A DNA stretch of 5,715 nt from Verrucomicrobiota bacterium (GTDB taxonomy: Bacteria > Verrucomicrobiota > Verrucomicrobiia > Limisphaerales > JAFMIX01): positions 1-5,715 of the forward strand of contig JAPLTZ010000160.1 of the NCBI GenBank assembly GCA_026397895.1, read 5' to 3'. The position numbers were made by a program, and so were the translations under genes. The notes beneath the pieces were generated by a model. It was not told the origin of the DNA. It saw only the letters and a list, made by a program, of their open reading frames with translations, and ran no database searches. Below, one piece after another: positions 1 through 5,685 of the stretch. Position 1 is the first letter of the stretch. Every line of letters begins with the position of its first letter.

Positions 1-333
1 CGGCGGCGGCTCGAAGCCTGCGGCGTGGGCGCGGAGCGGGTCGGCTTGGACGTGGGCATCGGTTTCGGGAAGACGCCGGAGCATAATTTGCAGTTGCTCG
101 CGGGCCTGCGGCAATTTACAAACAGCGGGAGGCCGATGCTGCTGGGCATTTCCAGGAAGTCGTTCATCGGAAAATTGCTGGGCGCGGAAACGGCGGACCG
201 GCTGCCGGCAGCGCTGGCGCTCACGGCGCTGGCGGTGGACGCCGGCGTGCAGATGTTCCGCACGCACGACGTGGCGGCGACCGTGCAGGCCGTCCGCATG
301 GCCGAGGCGGTGTTGGCGAAAAAGGAAAAGTGA
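1..333 (+). CDS. folP: Dihydropteroate synthase, C-terminal part (5' end outside window)
   Basis: Only the last 110 residues are present; the frame is open from base 1. The enzyme condenses p-aminobenzoate with the pterin pyrophosphate to give dihydropteroate, a cytoplasmic step of folate synthesis and the target of sulfonamides. Visible family motifs, in order, are VGIGFGKT (usually DPGIGFGKT; Pro is Val here, Asp is kept), LLGISRKSFIG with the SRKS loop that binds the pterin/sulfa pocket, and near the C-terminus RTHDV, whose Arg-His pair binds the pyrophosphate/pterin. The gene ends in TGA at 331-333, overlapping the proposed GTG start of cdaA by four bases, which suggests translational coupling. 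The internal ATG readings near the window start are not real starts, since homologous sequence continues upstream of them. Family assignment is secure; the N-terminal half cannot be judged. Confidence 0.93.
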   Translation, partial: RRRLEACGVGAERVGLDVGIGFGKTPEHNLQLLAGLRQFTNSGRPMLLGISRKSFIGKLLGAETADRLPAALALTALAVDAGVQMFRTHDVAATVQAVRMAEAVLAKKEK

Positions 334-1151
334 ACTGGCACAATCTACATACGATGTGGCGCACCGCCGCCGTCGAGATTTTGATTCTCGCGGTGGTGAT
401 TTACTACGCCTTCCGGTTTGTGCGCGGCACGCGCGGCGCGCCGGTCGTCACGGGCTTCATCGTGGTGCTGGCGGCGTTCGCGCTGGGGACGACGCTGCTG
501 GACTTGAAAGTTTTGCGCTGGCTGCTGGGAACATTTTCCGCGTTCTTCGCGGTGGCGGTAGTGGTGATTTTTCAGCCGGAACTGCGCCGCATGCTCGCCG
601 AACTCGGCAACCTCCCGCTCTTCAGCTCGGCGCACGAGCAGCGCGAGAACATCGAGGTCATTATCCAGACCGTCGAGCGGCTCGCCGACGTGCGCATCGG
701 CGCGCTCATCGCCATCGAGCAGACCATCCAACTCAACGAAGCGGTGGAGTCGGGCATCAAGGTGGATTGCGAGGCGACGCCGGAAATGCTGGAGACGATT
801 TTCTTCCCGAACAACGCCATCCACGACGGCGGCGTGCTGATCAAGGGCGACCGCATCACGCAGGCGGCGTGCATTTTTCCGCTGACGCAGCGGGCGGACT
901 TGAGCAAGTCGCTCGGCACGCGCCACCGCGCGGCCATCGGCTTGAGCGAGGAGACGGACGCGGTCGTCGTCGTCGTCAGCGAGGAGACGGGCGCGATTTC
1001 GCACGCCTACAAAGGCCAGTTCACCCGCAGCGTGACGCTGGAACAGTTGCGCGCCTTCCTCACCTCCGTGCTCGTCAGCCCGGCCAAGAACCGCCACTGG
1101 CTGCGCTGGGTGCGCACCCGCGTTGTCGAACCCGCCAAACCGAACGTCTGA
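330..1151 (+). CDS. cdaA: Membrane-bound diadenylate cyclase CdaA (c-di-AMP synthase)
   Basis: This 273-residue protein has the normal length and layout of CdaA/DacA. It has about three hydrophobic segments in residues 12-80, then a linker and a DisA_N diadenylate cyclase domain (about 100-235). The catalytic motifs are IHDGGVLI (DGG at 166-168; most relatives have DGA) and GTRHRAAIG (RHR at 198-200), followed by LSEETDA and VVSEETG. It condenses two ATP to c-di-AMP at the inner face of the cytoplasmic membrane; c-di-AMP controls osmolyte and K+ balance and wall homeostasis in studied bacteria. The GTG start overlaps the folP stop (GTGA) with AAGGA at 322-326, only 3 nt away, so spacing is short. 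ATG at 354 (residue 9) is the alternative and has no visible Shine-Dalgarno. A cdaR-like gene and glmM follow; in Gram-positives CdaR and GlmM modulate CdaA activity. Function is confident, the exact start less so. Confidence 0.94.
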   Translation: MNWHNLHTMWRTAAVEILILAVVIYYAFRFVRGTRGAPVVTGFIVVLAAFALGTTLLDLKVLRWLLGTFSAFFAVAVVVIFQPELRRMLAELGNLPLFSSAHEQRENIEVIIQTVERLADVRIGALIAIEQTIQLNEAVESGIKVDCEATPEMLETIFFPNNAIHDGGVLIKGDRITQAACIFPLTQRADLSKSLGTRHRAAIGLSEETDAVVVVVSEETGAISHAYKGQFTRSVTLEQLRAFLTSVLVSPAKNRHWLRWVRTRVVEPAKPNV

Positions 1152-1153
1152 CC

Positions 1154-1573
1154 ATGTTTCTGCGCGACCTCATCCTGAAAGACGCCTGGCTGAAACTGTT
1201 TTCGCTGGCGCTGGCGGTGCTCATCTGGTTCACCGTATCCATCGCCATCCGCAATGAGAACGCCCTGAACAACGGCCTCGCCGCGCAACCGCCCCGCACC
1301 TTCTCGCTGCGCGTGAACCTGCTTTCCGCCACCGCCGACGTCCACGCCTTCCGCGCGAACCCCGAGTTCGTCGAGGTCACCGTGCGCGGCGAGACCGGCA
1401 GCCCACAGGAGCTTCAGGCCCGCGATGTCCACGTGCTCGCCGACCTGACCGGCGTTGACCCGGCCCGCAACGCCCGCCGCCGCCTCGAAGTCTCCGCGCC
1501 GCCCGGCGTGGAAATCGTCCGCGTCATCCCGGCGGACGTCGAAATCCTCGCCCCGGCCAAACCCGCGAAATAA
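1154..1573 (+). CDS. cdaR: Short YbbR-domain protein, CdaR-like regulator of CdaA
   Basis: 139 residues beginning ATG two bases after the cdaA stop. Residues about 11-33 (LKLFSLALAVLIWFTVSIAI) form one N-terminal membrane anchor with few charges ahead of it, and the rest is predicted to lie outside the membrane. Residues about 45-130 resemble one YbbR repeat: the FVEVTVRGETGSPQEL stretch and a following VLADLTGVDP strand-turn are typical. Gram-positive CdaR proteins carry three to four YbbR repeats, so this is a reduced, single-repeat version. Its place between cdaA and glmM is the strongest evidence for the name: in that context CdaR binds CdaA and tunes c-di-AMP production. The same role here is inference from gene order. 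No Shine-Dalgarno is visible, so translation may be coupled to cdaA. The larger open frame reaching back to 356 is an out-of-phase extension over cdaA and is not used. Confidence 0.82.
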   Translation: MFLRDLILKDAWLKLFSLALAVLIWFTVSIAIRNENALNNGLAAQPPRTFSLRVNLLSATADVHAFRANPEFVEVTVRGETGSPQELQARDVHVLADLTGVDPARNARRRLEVSAPPGVEIVRVIPADVEILAPAKPAK

Positions 1574-1579
1574 TTTCCC

Positions 1580-2822
1580 ATGAGCAACCCCAAACGCATC
1601 TTCGGCACGGACGGCGTCCGTGGCACCGCCAACGTCGAACCCGTCACCGCCGAGACCGCGCTCAAGCTCGGCTGCGCCGCCGCCCACGTTTTCAAAAATC
1701 TCGAAGCCCAGTCGCGCGGCCGCCACGCGCAGCCTGCGCGCCGACGCCGGCATCGTCATCACCGCCTCCCACAATCCGTATGCCGACAACGGCATCAAAT
1801 TCTTCCGTGCCGACGGCTACAAACTCGACGACAAGATCGAGGACCAGATCGAGCACCTCGTGTTCTCCGGCGAGATCGAGAACATCCGTCCCAACGCCGA
1901 AGCCATCGGCAAAGCCGTCCGCATCGACGACGCCCTCGGCCGCTACATCGAATACGCCAAGAATTCCCTCCCGCGCGGCCTCACCCTCGAAGGCGTGCGC
2001 ATCGTCGTGGACTGCGCCAACGGCGCCGCCTACAAATCCACCCCCTGCGTCCTGCGCGAGCTGGGCGCGGAAGTTATCGTCTGCAACAACCACCCCGACG
2101 GCATGAACATCAACCGCGACTGCGGCTCCATGCACCCGGAAGTTGTCTGCCGCAAAGTCGTCGAACACCAGGCTCACCTCGGCCTCGCCCACGACGGCGA
2201 TGCCGACCGCCTACTGCTCTGCGACGAGAACGGCCGGCTCATCGACGGCGACGACATCATGGCCATCGCCGCGCTGGAGATGATGCGGCAGAAAACCCTC
2301 GCCCACGAAACCCTCGTCACCACCGTGATGAGCAACGCCGGCCTCGATGTCGTCATCCGGGCCGCCGGCGGCAAGATCATCCGCACCGCCGTGGGCGACA
2401 AGAACGTCATCGATGAGATGCTGCGCGGCGGCTACAACCTCGGCGGCGAGCAGAGCGGCCACATGATTTTTCGCGACCACAGCACCACCGGCGACGGCCT
2501 CGTCAGCGCGCTGCAAATCATCCGCGTCATGAAAGCCACCGGCAAGCCCTTGAGCGAACTCGCCCGCTGCTGGACGCGCTACCCGCAGCTCGTCACCAAC
2601 GTGAAGGTGCGCGAGAAAATCCCGTTCGAGCAGCTCGACGACGTGACCCAGCTCGTCGCCGCCGCCGAAGCCGCCGTGAAACCGGACGGCGGACGCGTGC
2701 TGCTGCGCTACTCCGGCACCGAGCCGAAAGCGCGGCTGCTCCTCGAGGGCCGCGAACAGGCCGTGCTGGAAAAGTGGAGCGCGCAGATTTGCGACGCCAT
2801 CAAGAAGCAGATCGGGGCGTGA
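1580..2822 (+). CDS. glmM: Phosphoglucosamine mutase GlmM, frame broken by an internal deletion
   Basis: GlmM converts glucosamine-6-phosphate to glucosamine-1-phosphate, on the path to UDP-GlcNAc, peptidoglycan and LPS. The ATG at 1580 starts MSNPKRIFGTDGVRG, the standard N-terminus, and this frame is GlmM-like to about codon 49 (RGRH, 1726). The protein then resumes in another frame at about 1725 with TRSLRADAGIVITASHNP and runs uninterrupted to TGA 2820-2822. Seen there are the phosphoserine loop TASHNP (Ser codon 1767-1769), the metal loop DGDADR (2193-2210), the sugar loop GEQSGH (2445-2462) and the phosphate loop RYSGTEP (2706-2726). Between the halves, the stretch that normally holds the GKDTR motif and a GPxPTPA-like segment is absent, about 40-45 residues. 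The spacing from FGTDG to the catalytic Ser is about 57 residues instead of about 95 in E. coli GlmM. As written, no intact enzyme can be made. Because GlmM is normally essential, an assembly or sequencing deletion is more likely than a true pseudogene. Confidence 0.88.
1712..1731 (+). other. Deletion/frameshift junction inside glmM
   Basis: Homology to GlmM leaves the frame of the 1580 start and re-enters the next frame within these ~20 bases. The upstream frame reads SRGRH and the downstream frame reads AATRSLRA across the same DNA. The junction contains the GC-only palindrome GCGGCCGC (1716-1723) followed by CACGCGC, the kind of sequence where polymerases slip or short repeats are collapsed. 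The net loss must be roughly 115-135 bases and not a multiple of three. The missing bases cannot be recovered from this window. Confidence 0.8.
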
Positions 2823-2903
2823 GCCGGAGCGGGCAGGATTTCAATCTACTGGCGGAAAGAACTTCAGCCTATCCTGACGTTAGGTCACGTCATCGTCATA
2901 CAC
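2823..2903. other. Short convergent intergenic gap after glmM
   Basis: 81 bases between the glmM stop and the convergent stop of the Cys-rich gene. I see no strong GC hairpin followed by a T-run in either direction. The best inverted repeat is only CCTA...TAGG (about 2869-2885). Termination here, if any, is not an obvious intrinsic type. Confidence 0.5.
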
Positions 2904-3242
2904 TCAAATCCGATAATCCTCATCTGACTCTGGCCGCCGAGTCCGTGCTGGCGCTGGCTCATCAGGATACCAATCATGGTCACAGCACAATGCCTGTCCG
3001 TCGCAAAGAGGGCAACGCTCCACATCGCAGCCTAGTGCATGATACTGTCCGCTGCATGCCCCGCAGTCGTGACACAACTCGCCACGCTCTGCTCCCCAGT
3101 CCTCGCTCTCTGCGCTGTAAGCAATCCGTGAATACTCGACGCCATCCTTGACGAAGGCCCGAACTGCTTGAGCCTCCTCCAGCGCTTTGATGCGCGTGAT
3201 GTGCATCTCGACACCGTTGTAAAGTTGACAGTCTGGCTGCAT
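2904..3242 (-). CDS. Small Cys-rich, probably zinc-binding protein of unknown function
   Basis: 112 residues on the minus strand, convergent with glmM. The N-terminal half (HITRIKALEEAQAVRAF) looks helical. The second half carries a dense cysteine pattern: CHDCGAC at 57-63, then H68, C72, the second CxxC as CPLC at 77-80, and C86-C87. Two CxxC pairs about 17 residues apart suggest a zinc-ribbon-like knuckle. The wording CHDCG...GQxH..GCDVERCP.C is one I recognise from small conserved hypothetical proteins of scattered bacteria, which supports a real gene, but no function is known to me. The tail (residues 90-112) is acidic/Pro-rich and likely disordered. The start is uncertain: ATG at 3242, or ATG at 3206 (residue 13, MHITRIK), which has GGTG a few bases upstream. 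Codon use is mixed and GC lower than in the flanking genes, hinting at acquired accessory DNA. The overlapping plus-strand frame (2774-3151) shows no family features. Confidence 0.68.
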   Translation of the reverse strand: MQPDCQLYNGVEMHITRIKALEEAQAVRAFVKDGVEYSRIAYSAESEDWGAERGELCHDCGACSGQYHALGCDVERCPLCDGQALCCDHDWYPDEPAPARTRRPESDEDYRI

Positions 3243-3349
3243 GGCGCGCGCAGTGACCTAACTATCAATCGGCGGATTGAAGTTCCGCCCATCCTGTTTC
3301 ATGGTTTGGACTTTGCTTGGCTCGCATTGATTTTTCAAGCGAAAGGTTG
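3243..3349. other. Upstream region of the Cys-rich gene
   Basis: About 107 bases of mixed composition between the proposed start of the minus-strand Cys-rich gene and the palindromic element. It should hold that gene's promoter. I see no convincing -35/-10 pair; the best -10-like hexamer on the minus strand is GATAGT, near 3262-3267, without a matching -35. No RNA gene or repeat is recognised. Confidence 0.4.
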
Positions 3350-3604
3350 GCTTGAACCCAAACTCCGAACCGGGAAACGCCGGGTCGTTCCGGCCCGGGC
3401 CGGAGGTCGCAGGCAATTTCCGCAGGCATGTCCGGCTCATTCCGAAGGAACGGCTGAAAAAATGTCGCCGCCGTTCAGCCGTCACTGCGGGACTCAGGTC
3501 CGGGCGGCAGCACCCCGGCGTTGAAACGCCGGGCTATTGTCAGATGTTCCTCCGGAACATGGCTGCCCGCACGGGGCGGTTGCCCGTCGGACAATTTGCC
3601 GCCA
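3350..3604. repeat. Palindrome-rich interspersed-repeat-like element
   Basis: About 250 non-coding bases built from successive inverted repeats. They are a 16-nt perfect palindrome TCCGGCCCGGGCCGGA (3389-3404); TTCC-GAA-GGAA (3440-3450); ACGGCTGAA...TTCAGCCGT, 9-bp arms with a 15-nt loop (3450-3482); CCCGGCGTT-GA-AACGCCGGG (3514-3533); ATGTTCC-TCC-GGAACAT (3544-3560); and an imperfect TTGCCCGTCGGACAA (3580-3594). The phrases around 3511-3560 resemble multi-copy intergenic repeats I associate with Verrucomicrobiota genomes. That is recollection, since only one copy lies in this window. Read in frame, the element gives a Pro/Arg/Gly-rich open frame (3352-3663) with no start-site or domain support. 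It sits directly downstream of the receptor gene and could also act in transcript-end processing, but no T-run marks it as a standard terminator. Outer boundaries are approximate. Confidence 0.6.
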
Positions 3605-3605
3605 A

Positions 3606-5624
3606 TCAGAACCGCACAATCGCGCCCGCCGAGAAAAAGCGGCCGAGCGACGGAACGCCGTAGGCTTCCTCGTAGCGTTCGCCGAGCAGGTTTTCCGCGC
3701 GGCCATAGACTTCGAGGTTCTTCGTGATTTTCCAGCGCAGGCCGAGGTCGAGCTTGGTGTAGCTGCCCATCTCCACGCGCGCGGCGGGCCACCCGGAATA
3801 ATCCATGTCTGAACGCGGGCCGCTGAACAGCGCGGTCACGTTGGCGGAGACGGTGGGAACGATGTCCCAGTTCAGCCCCACGCTGCCGCTGTGTTCCGGG
3901 CGGCGGTCGAGGGTCAGGCCGGTCTCGCGGTTTTCGGTGTGCTGCCAGGTGTAGGCGGCGCGCAGGGTGAGGTTCGTCACCGGCGTCCACGTCGCGAAAT
4001 TTTCCACGCCGAACGTGCGGGCGCGGCTGACGTTGGCGGGCGGGAAGCCGGCGATGAGGTTGTCAAAGTCATTGTGGAAAAACGTTGCGCCGATGCGGAA
4101 TTTGCCGCCGGCGAGCGGCTGCTCCACGCCCGCGTCCCAGCCGAAACTTTCCTCGGGTTGCAGGTTCGAGTTGCTGAAGCCGGGATAATAAAGCTGCGCG
4201 ATGCTCGGCGCGCGGAAGCCCGTGCCCGCCGTCGCGCGGAAAATCGTCTCCGTGCCCGGCGCGGTGAACCGCCCGCCGAACCGATACGTCCCGTGCGTGC
4301 CGAACGCGCTGTTGTCGTCCACGCGCCCGCCGGCGGTGAGCGTCACGCGCTCGACGGGCGTGAATTCGTATTGGCCGTAAACCGAATACGTCTCAATGGC
4401 GCGGTCGAGTGCGCCATAGGTGTCGCGGTAATCCGCGGTGCTGCGTTCGAGCGTGCCGCCGAGGAGTATCTTGTGGCCGTCCGCCGGTGTGAAGATGTTC
4501 TGGAAATCCGCGAGCCAGCGTTCGGCGAGGAGGTTGGAGGCGTAGTCGCCGAAGAAGAACGGCGGATTCGGCGCGGGCTGGGCGAACTTGCCGTTCTCGT
4601 GCGCGTAGGAGAAGGTCGCCTTGGCGTTCCACCAGCTTGTGGGGTCGGCGTTGAGCGTGAGGCCGATGAGCGCGTTTTCGTTCTTGGTGCGGTCGTTCGG
4701 GTCGTCGGTGAAACGGTCGTTGGGCGTGCCGTCGTCGGAGCGGAGGTAGTTCACCAGCAGCGCGGCGCTGAACGACTCGGTGAAGTCGTAGCGTGCGCGG
4801 CCGGAGAGATTCAGCGCGGAGAAATCGCTGTTGATGCGGTCGCCGTCGCTCTGCGTGTAGCTCAGGTCGGCGGCGAGCGACGCCTTGCCGGTGCGCCCGG
4901 CGAACGAGGTGCGCCCGAGCAGCGTGCCAAACGAGCCGTATTCAAACTGCGCCGAGCCGCCGGGCGTGCCCGCGCCCTGTTTGGTGACGATGTTGATGAC
5001 GCCGCCCAGCGCTTCCGAGCCGTAGAGCGTGCTTTGCGGGCCGCGCAAAACTTCGACGCGCTCGATGTTGTCCACGGCGAGCTGGCTGAAATCGTAAGCG
5101 TTGTTGAAGCCGTTGTTCACGCGGATGCCGTCCACGAGGACGAGCGTCTGCTGGCTGTTCGCGCCGCGCAGGAACACGCTGGTCAGCGAACCCGGCTGTC
5201 CGGTGCGCGCGACGGCGATGCCCGGTTCGCCGCGGAGGACGTCGGCGACGAACTGTTGCTGGCTGGCCATCTGGCTCAGGCGTGGCAGCTGCAAGGCGAG
5301 ATCGGCGATGGGTTCCTGGCGCTGGGTCTGCAGGCAGATGAGCCAGAAGGCATCCTGCTCGTGAGAGAGGGCTATGTGCCACTGCTGGCCGGCGAAGCGC
5401 AGTACCAGCTTGCCTCCCAGACCGCTGGCAAGGGCTTGCTCTATGGGCAGTCGCAGGGCATCCGGCAGTTGGGCCGGCCAGGCACTTCTCGGTTCATCCA
5501 GCCAATGAAGCGGGGTTTGCATCACATCGGTCAGGGCGACCAGCCGTTGGCTGCGCACATCCAGACGAAAGAACAGCGGTGTCTGGCTGGCAGGAGGAAG
5601 GTGACTGAGCGCGGTAGACGACAT
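3606..5624 (-). CDS. BtuB-like TonB-dependent outer-membrane receptor with a foreign N-terminus
   Basis: 672 codons from ATG 5624; residues about 125-672 form the receptor. The plug starts at FVADVLRGEPGI (125-136) and includes VFLRGAN (150-156), LVLVDGIRVNN (161-171), then IERVEVLRGPQS (187-198), LYGSEALGG and VINIV (to 213). A 22-strand-type barrel follows, with TGFRAPSIAQLYYPG, NSNLQPEESFGWDAG and a final FSAGAIVRF ending in the expected Phe. The wording is closest to the vitamin B12 receptor BtuB (GGRVDDNSAFGTHGTY, FGVENFATW, AENLLGERYEEAYG), so cobalamin or a related chelate is the likely cargo, driven across the outer membrane by TonB-ExbBD. About 548 residues follow the plug start, matching E. 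coli BtuB from the same point (~553). However, the signal peptide, TonB box and first ~40 mature residues are missing and replaced by ~124 unrelated residues, so this polypeptide should not be exported. The TTG at 5663 is rejected as the start. Confidence 0.85.
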   Translation of the reverse strand: MSSTALSHLPPASQTPLFFRLDVRSQRLVALTDVMQTPLHWLDEPRSAWPAQLPDALRLPIEQALASGLGGKLVLRFAGQQWHIALSHEQDAFWLICLQTQRQEPIADLALQLPRLSQMASQQQFVADVLRGEPGIAVARTGQPGSLTSVFLRGANSQQTLVLVDGIRVNNGFNNAYDFSQLAVDNIERVEVLRGPQSTLYGSEALGGVINIVTKQGAGTPGGSAQFEYGSFGTLLGRTSFAGRTGKASLAADLSYTQSDGDRINSDFSALNLSGRARYDFTESFSAALLVNYLRSDDGTPNDRFTDDPNDRTKNENALIGLTLNADPTSWWNAKATFSYAHENGKFAQPAPNPPFFFGDYASNLLAERWLADFQNIFTPADGHKILLGGTLERSTADYRDTYGALDRAIETYSVYGQYEFTPVERVTLTAGGRVDDNSAFGTHGTYRFGGRFTAPGTETIFRATAGTGFRAPSIAQLYYPGFSNSNLQPEESFGWDAGVEQPLAGGKFRIGATFFHNDFDNLIAGFPPANVSRARTFGVENFATWTPVTNLTLRAAYTWQHTENRETGLTLDRRPEHSGSVGLNWDIVPTVSANVTALFSGPRSDMDYSGWPAARVEMGSYTKLDLGLRWKITKNLEVYGRAENLLGERYEEAYGVPSLGRFFSAGAIVRF
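5253..5624 (-). other. Heterologous N-terminal segment (PAS-like sensor fragment) joined to the receptor
   Basis: These 124 codons lack a signal peptide and contain no receptor motif. The pattern is FFRLDVRSQRLVALTDV, a helical middle, strands KLVLRFAGQQWHIALS and AFWLICLQTQ, then a helix LALQLPRLSQMAS. This resembles the PAS domain plus start of the dimerisation helix in NtrB/FlrB-type sensor kinases, in which a run like LQRLSSLGRMVASLAHQ follows at about the same distance. That naming is inference. Codon use departs from the rest: all six Asp codons are GAT while the receptor part uses mostly GAC, Leu is mainly CTG, and Gln is frequent. It looks gammaproteobacterial (Aeromonas-like is my guess). 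The break lies about 5250-5270, around SQQQFVADVL. A start at ATG 5624 fits AGGA at 5637-5640, 12 nt upstream. Confidence 0.6.
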
Positions 5625-5669
5625 GAACTGATAACATCCTGTTGAACAACTGTCGGGTGGCAAGAATAC

Positions 5670-5685
5670 TGCAAAATCGGTGCAA
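5670..5685 (-). promoter_or_regulatory. Candidate sigma-54 (-24/-12) promoter
   Basis: On the minus strand TTGCACC-GATT-TTGCA matches the sigma-54 consensus TGGCACG-N4-TTGCA. The -12 GC is intact and the key 10-base spacing to the -24 element is correct, but the -24 GG is TG. It would start transcription near 5659, giving a 5' leader of about 35 bases before ATG 5624 and placing the TTG at 5663 outside the transcript. Sigma-54 control suits nitrogen or flagellar sensor-kinase genes, agreeing with the PAS-like segment it precedes. The surrounding DNA (5655-5715) is AT-rich, unlike the rest of the window. No activator site is identified. Confidence 0.42.

Noticed and set aside
963..977. Five tandem GTC triplets in cdaA
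   Set aside because: They encode the hydrophobic Val strand expected in the DisA_N domain; ordinary codon bias explains them.
345..1097. 250-codon minus-strand open frame opposite cdaA
   Set aside because: Arg/Asp/Ala-rich translation with no domain; the plus strand has a full set of CdaA motifs.
1007..1798. 263-codon minus-strand open frame crossing cdaA, cdaR and glmM
   Set aside because: Gly/Arg/Ala-rich shadow spanning three real genes on the other strand.
2774..3151. Plus-strand open frame downstream of glmM
   Set aside because: Starts inside glmM out of frame and runs antisense to the Cys-rich gene; no recognisable features.
3571..3594. Terminator of the receptor gene
   Set aside because: Short GC stems are present on the minus strand after the stop, but no T-run follows and they belong to the palindromic element; not supportable as an intrinsic terminator.
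3352..3663. Plus-strand open frame over the palindromic element
   Set aside because: Composition is that of translated palindromes, it runs into the receptor gene's 3' end, and no ribosome site or domain is seen.
3891..5645. 584-codon plus-strand open frame opposite the receptor gene
   Set aside because: Ala/Arg/Val/Glu-rich low-complexity translation without motifs, running antisense to a clear TonB receptor; typical shadow frame in high-GC DNA.
5625..5663. TTG start giving a 13-residue longer receptor fusion
   Set aside because: No Shine-Dalgarno, and it lies at or upstream of the predicted sigma-54 transcription start; ATG 5624 is preferred.
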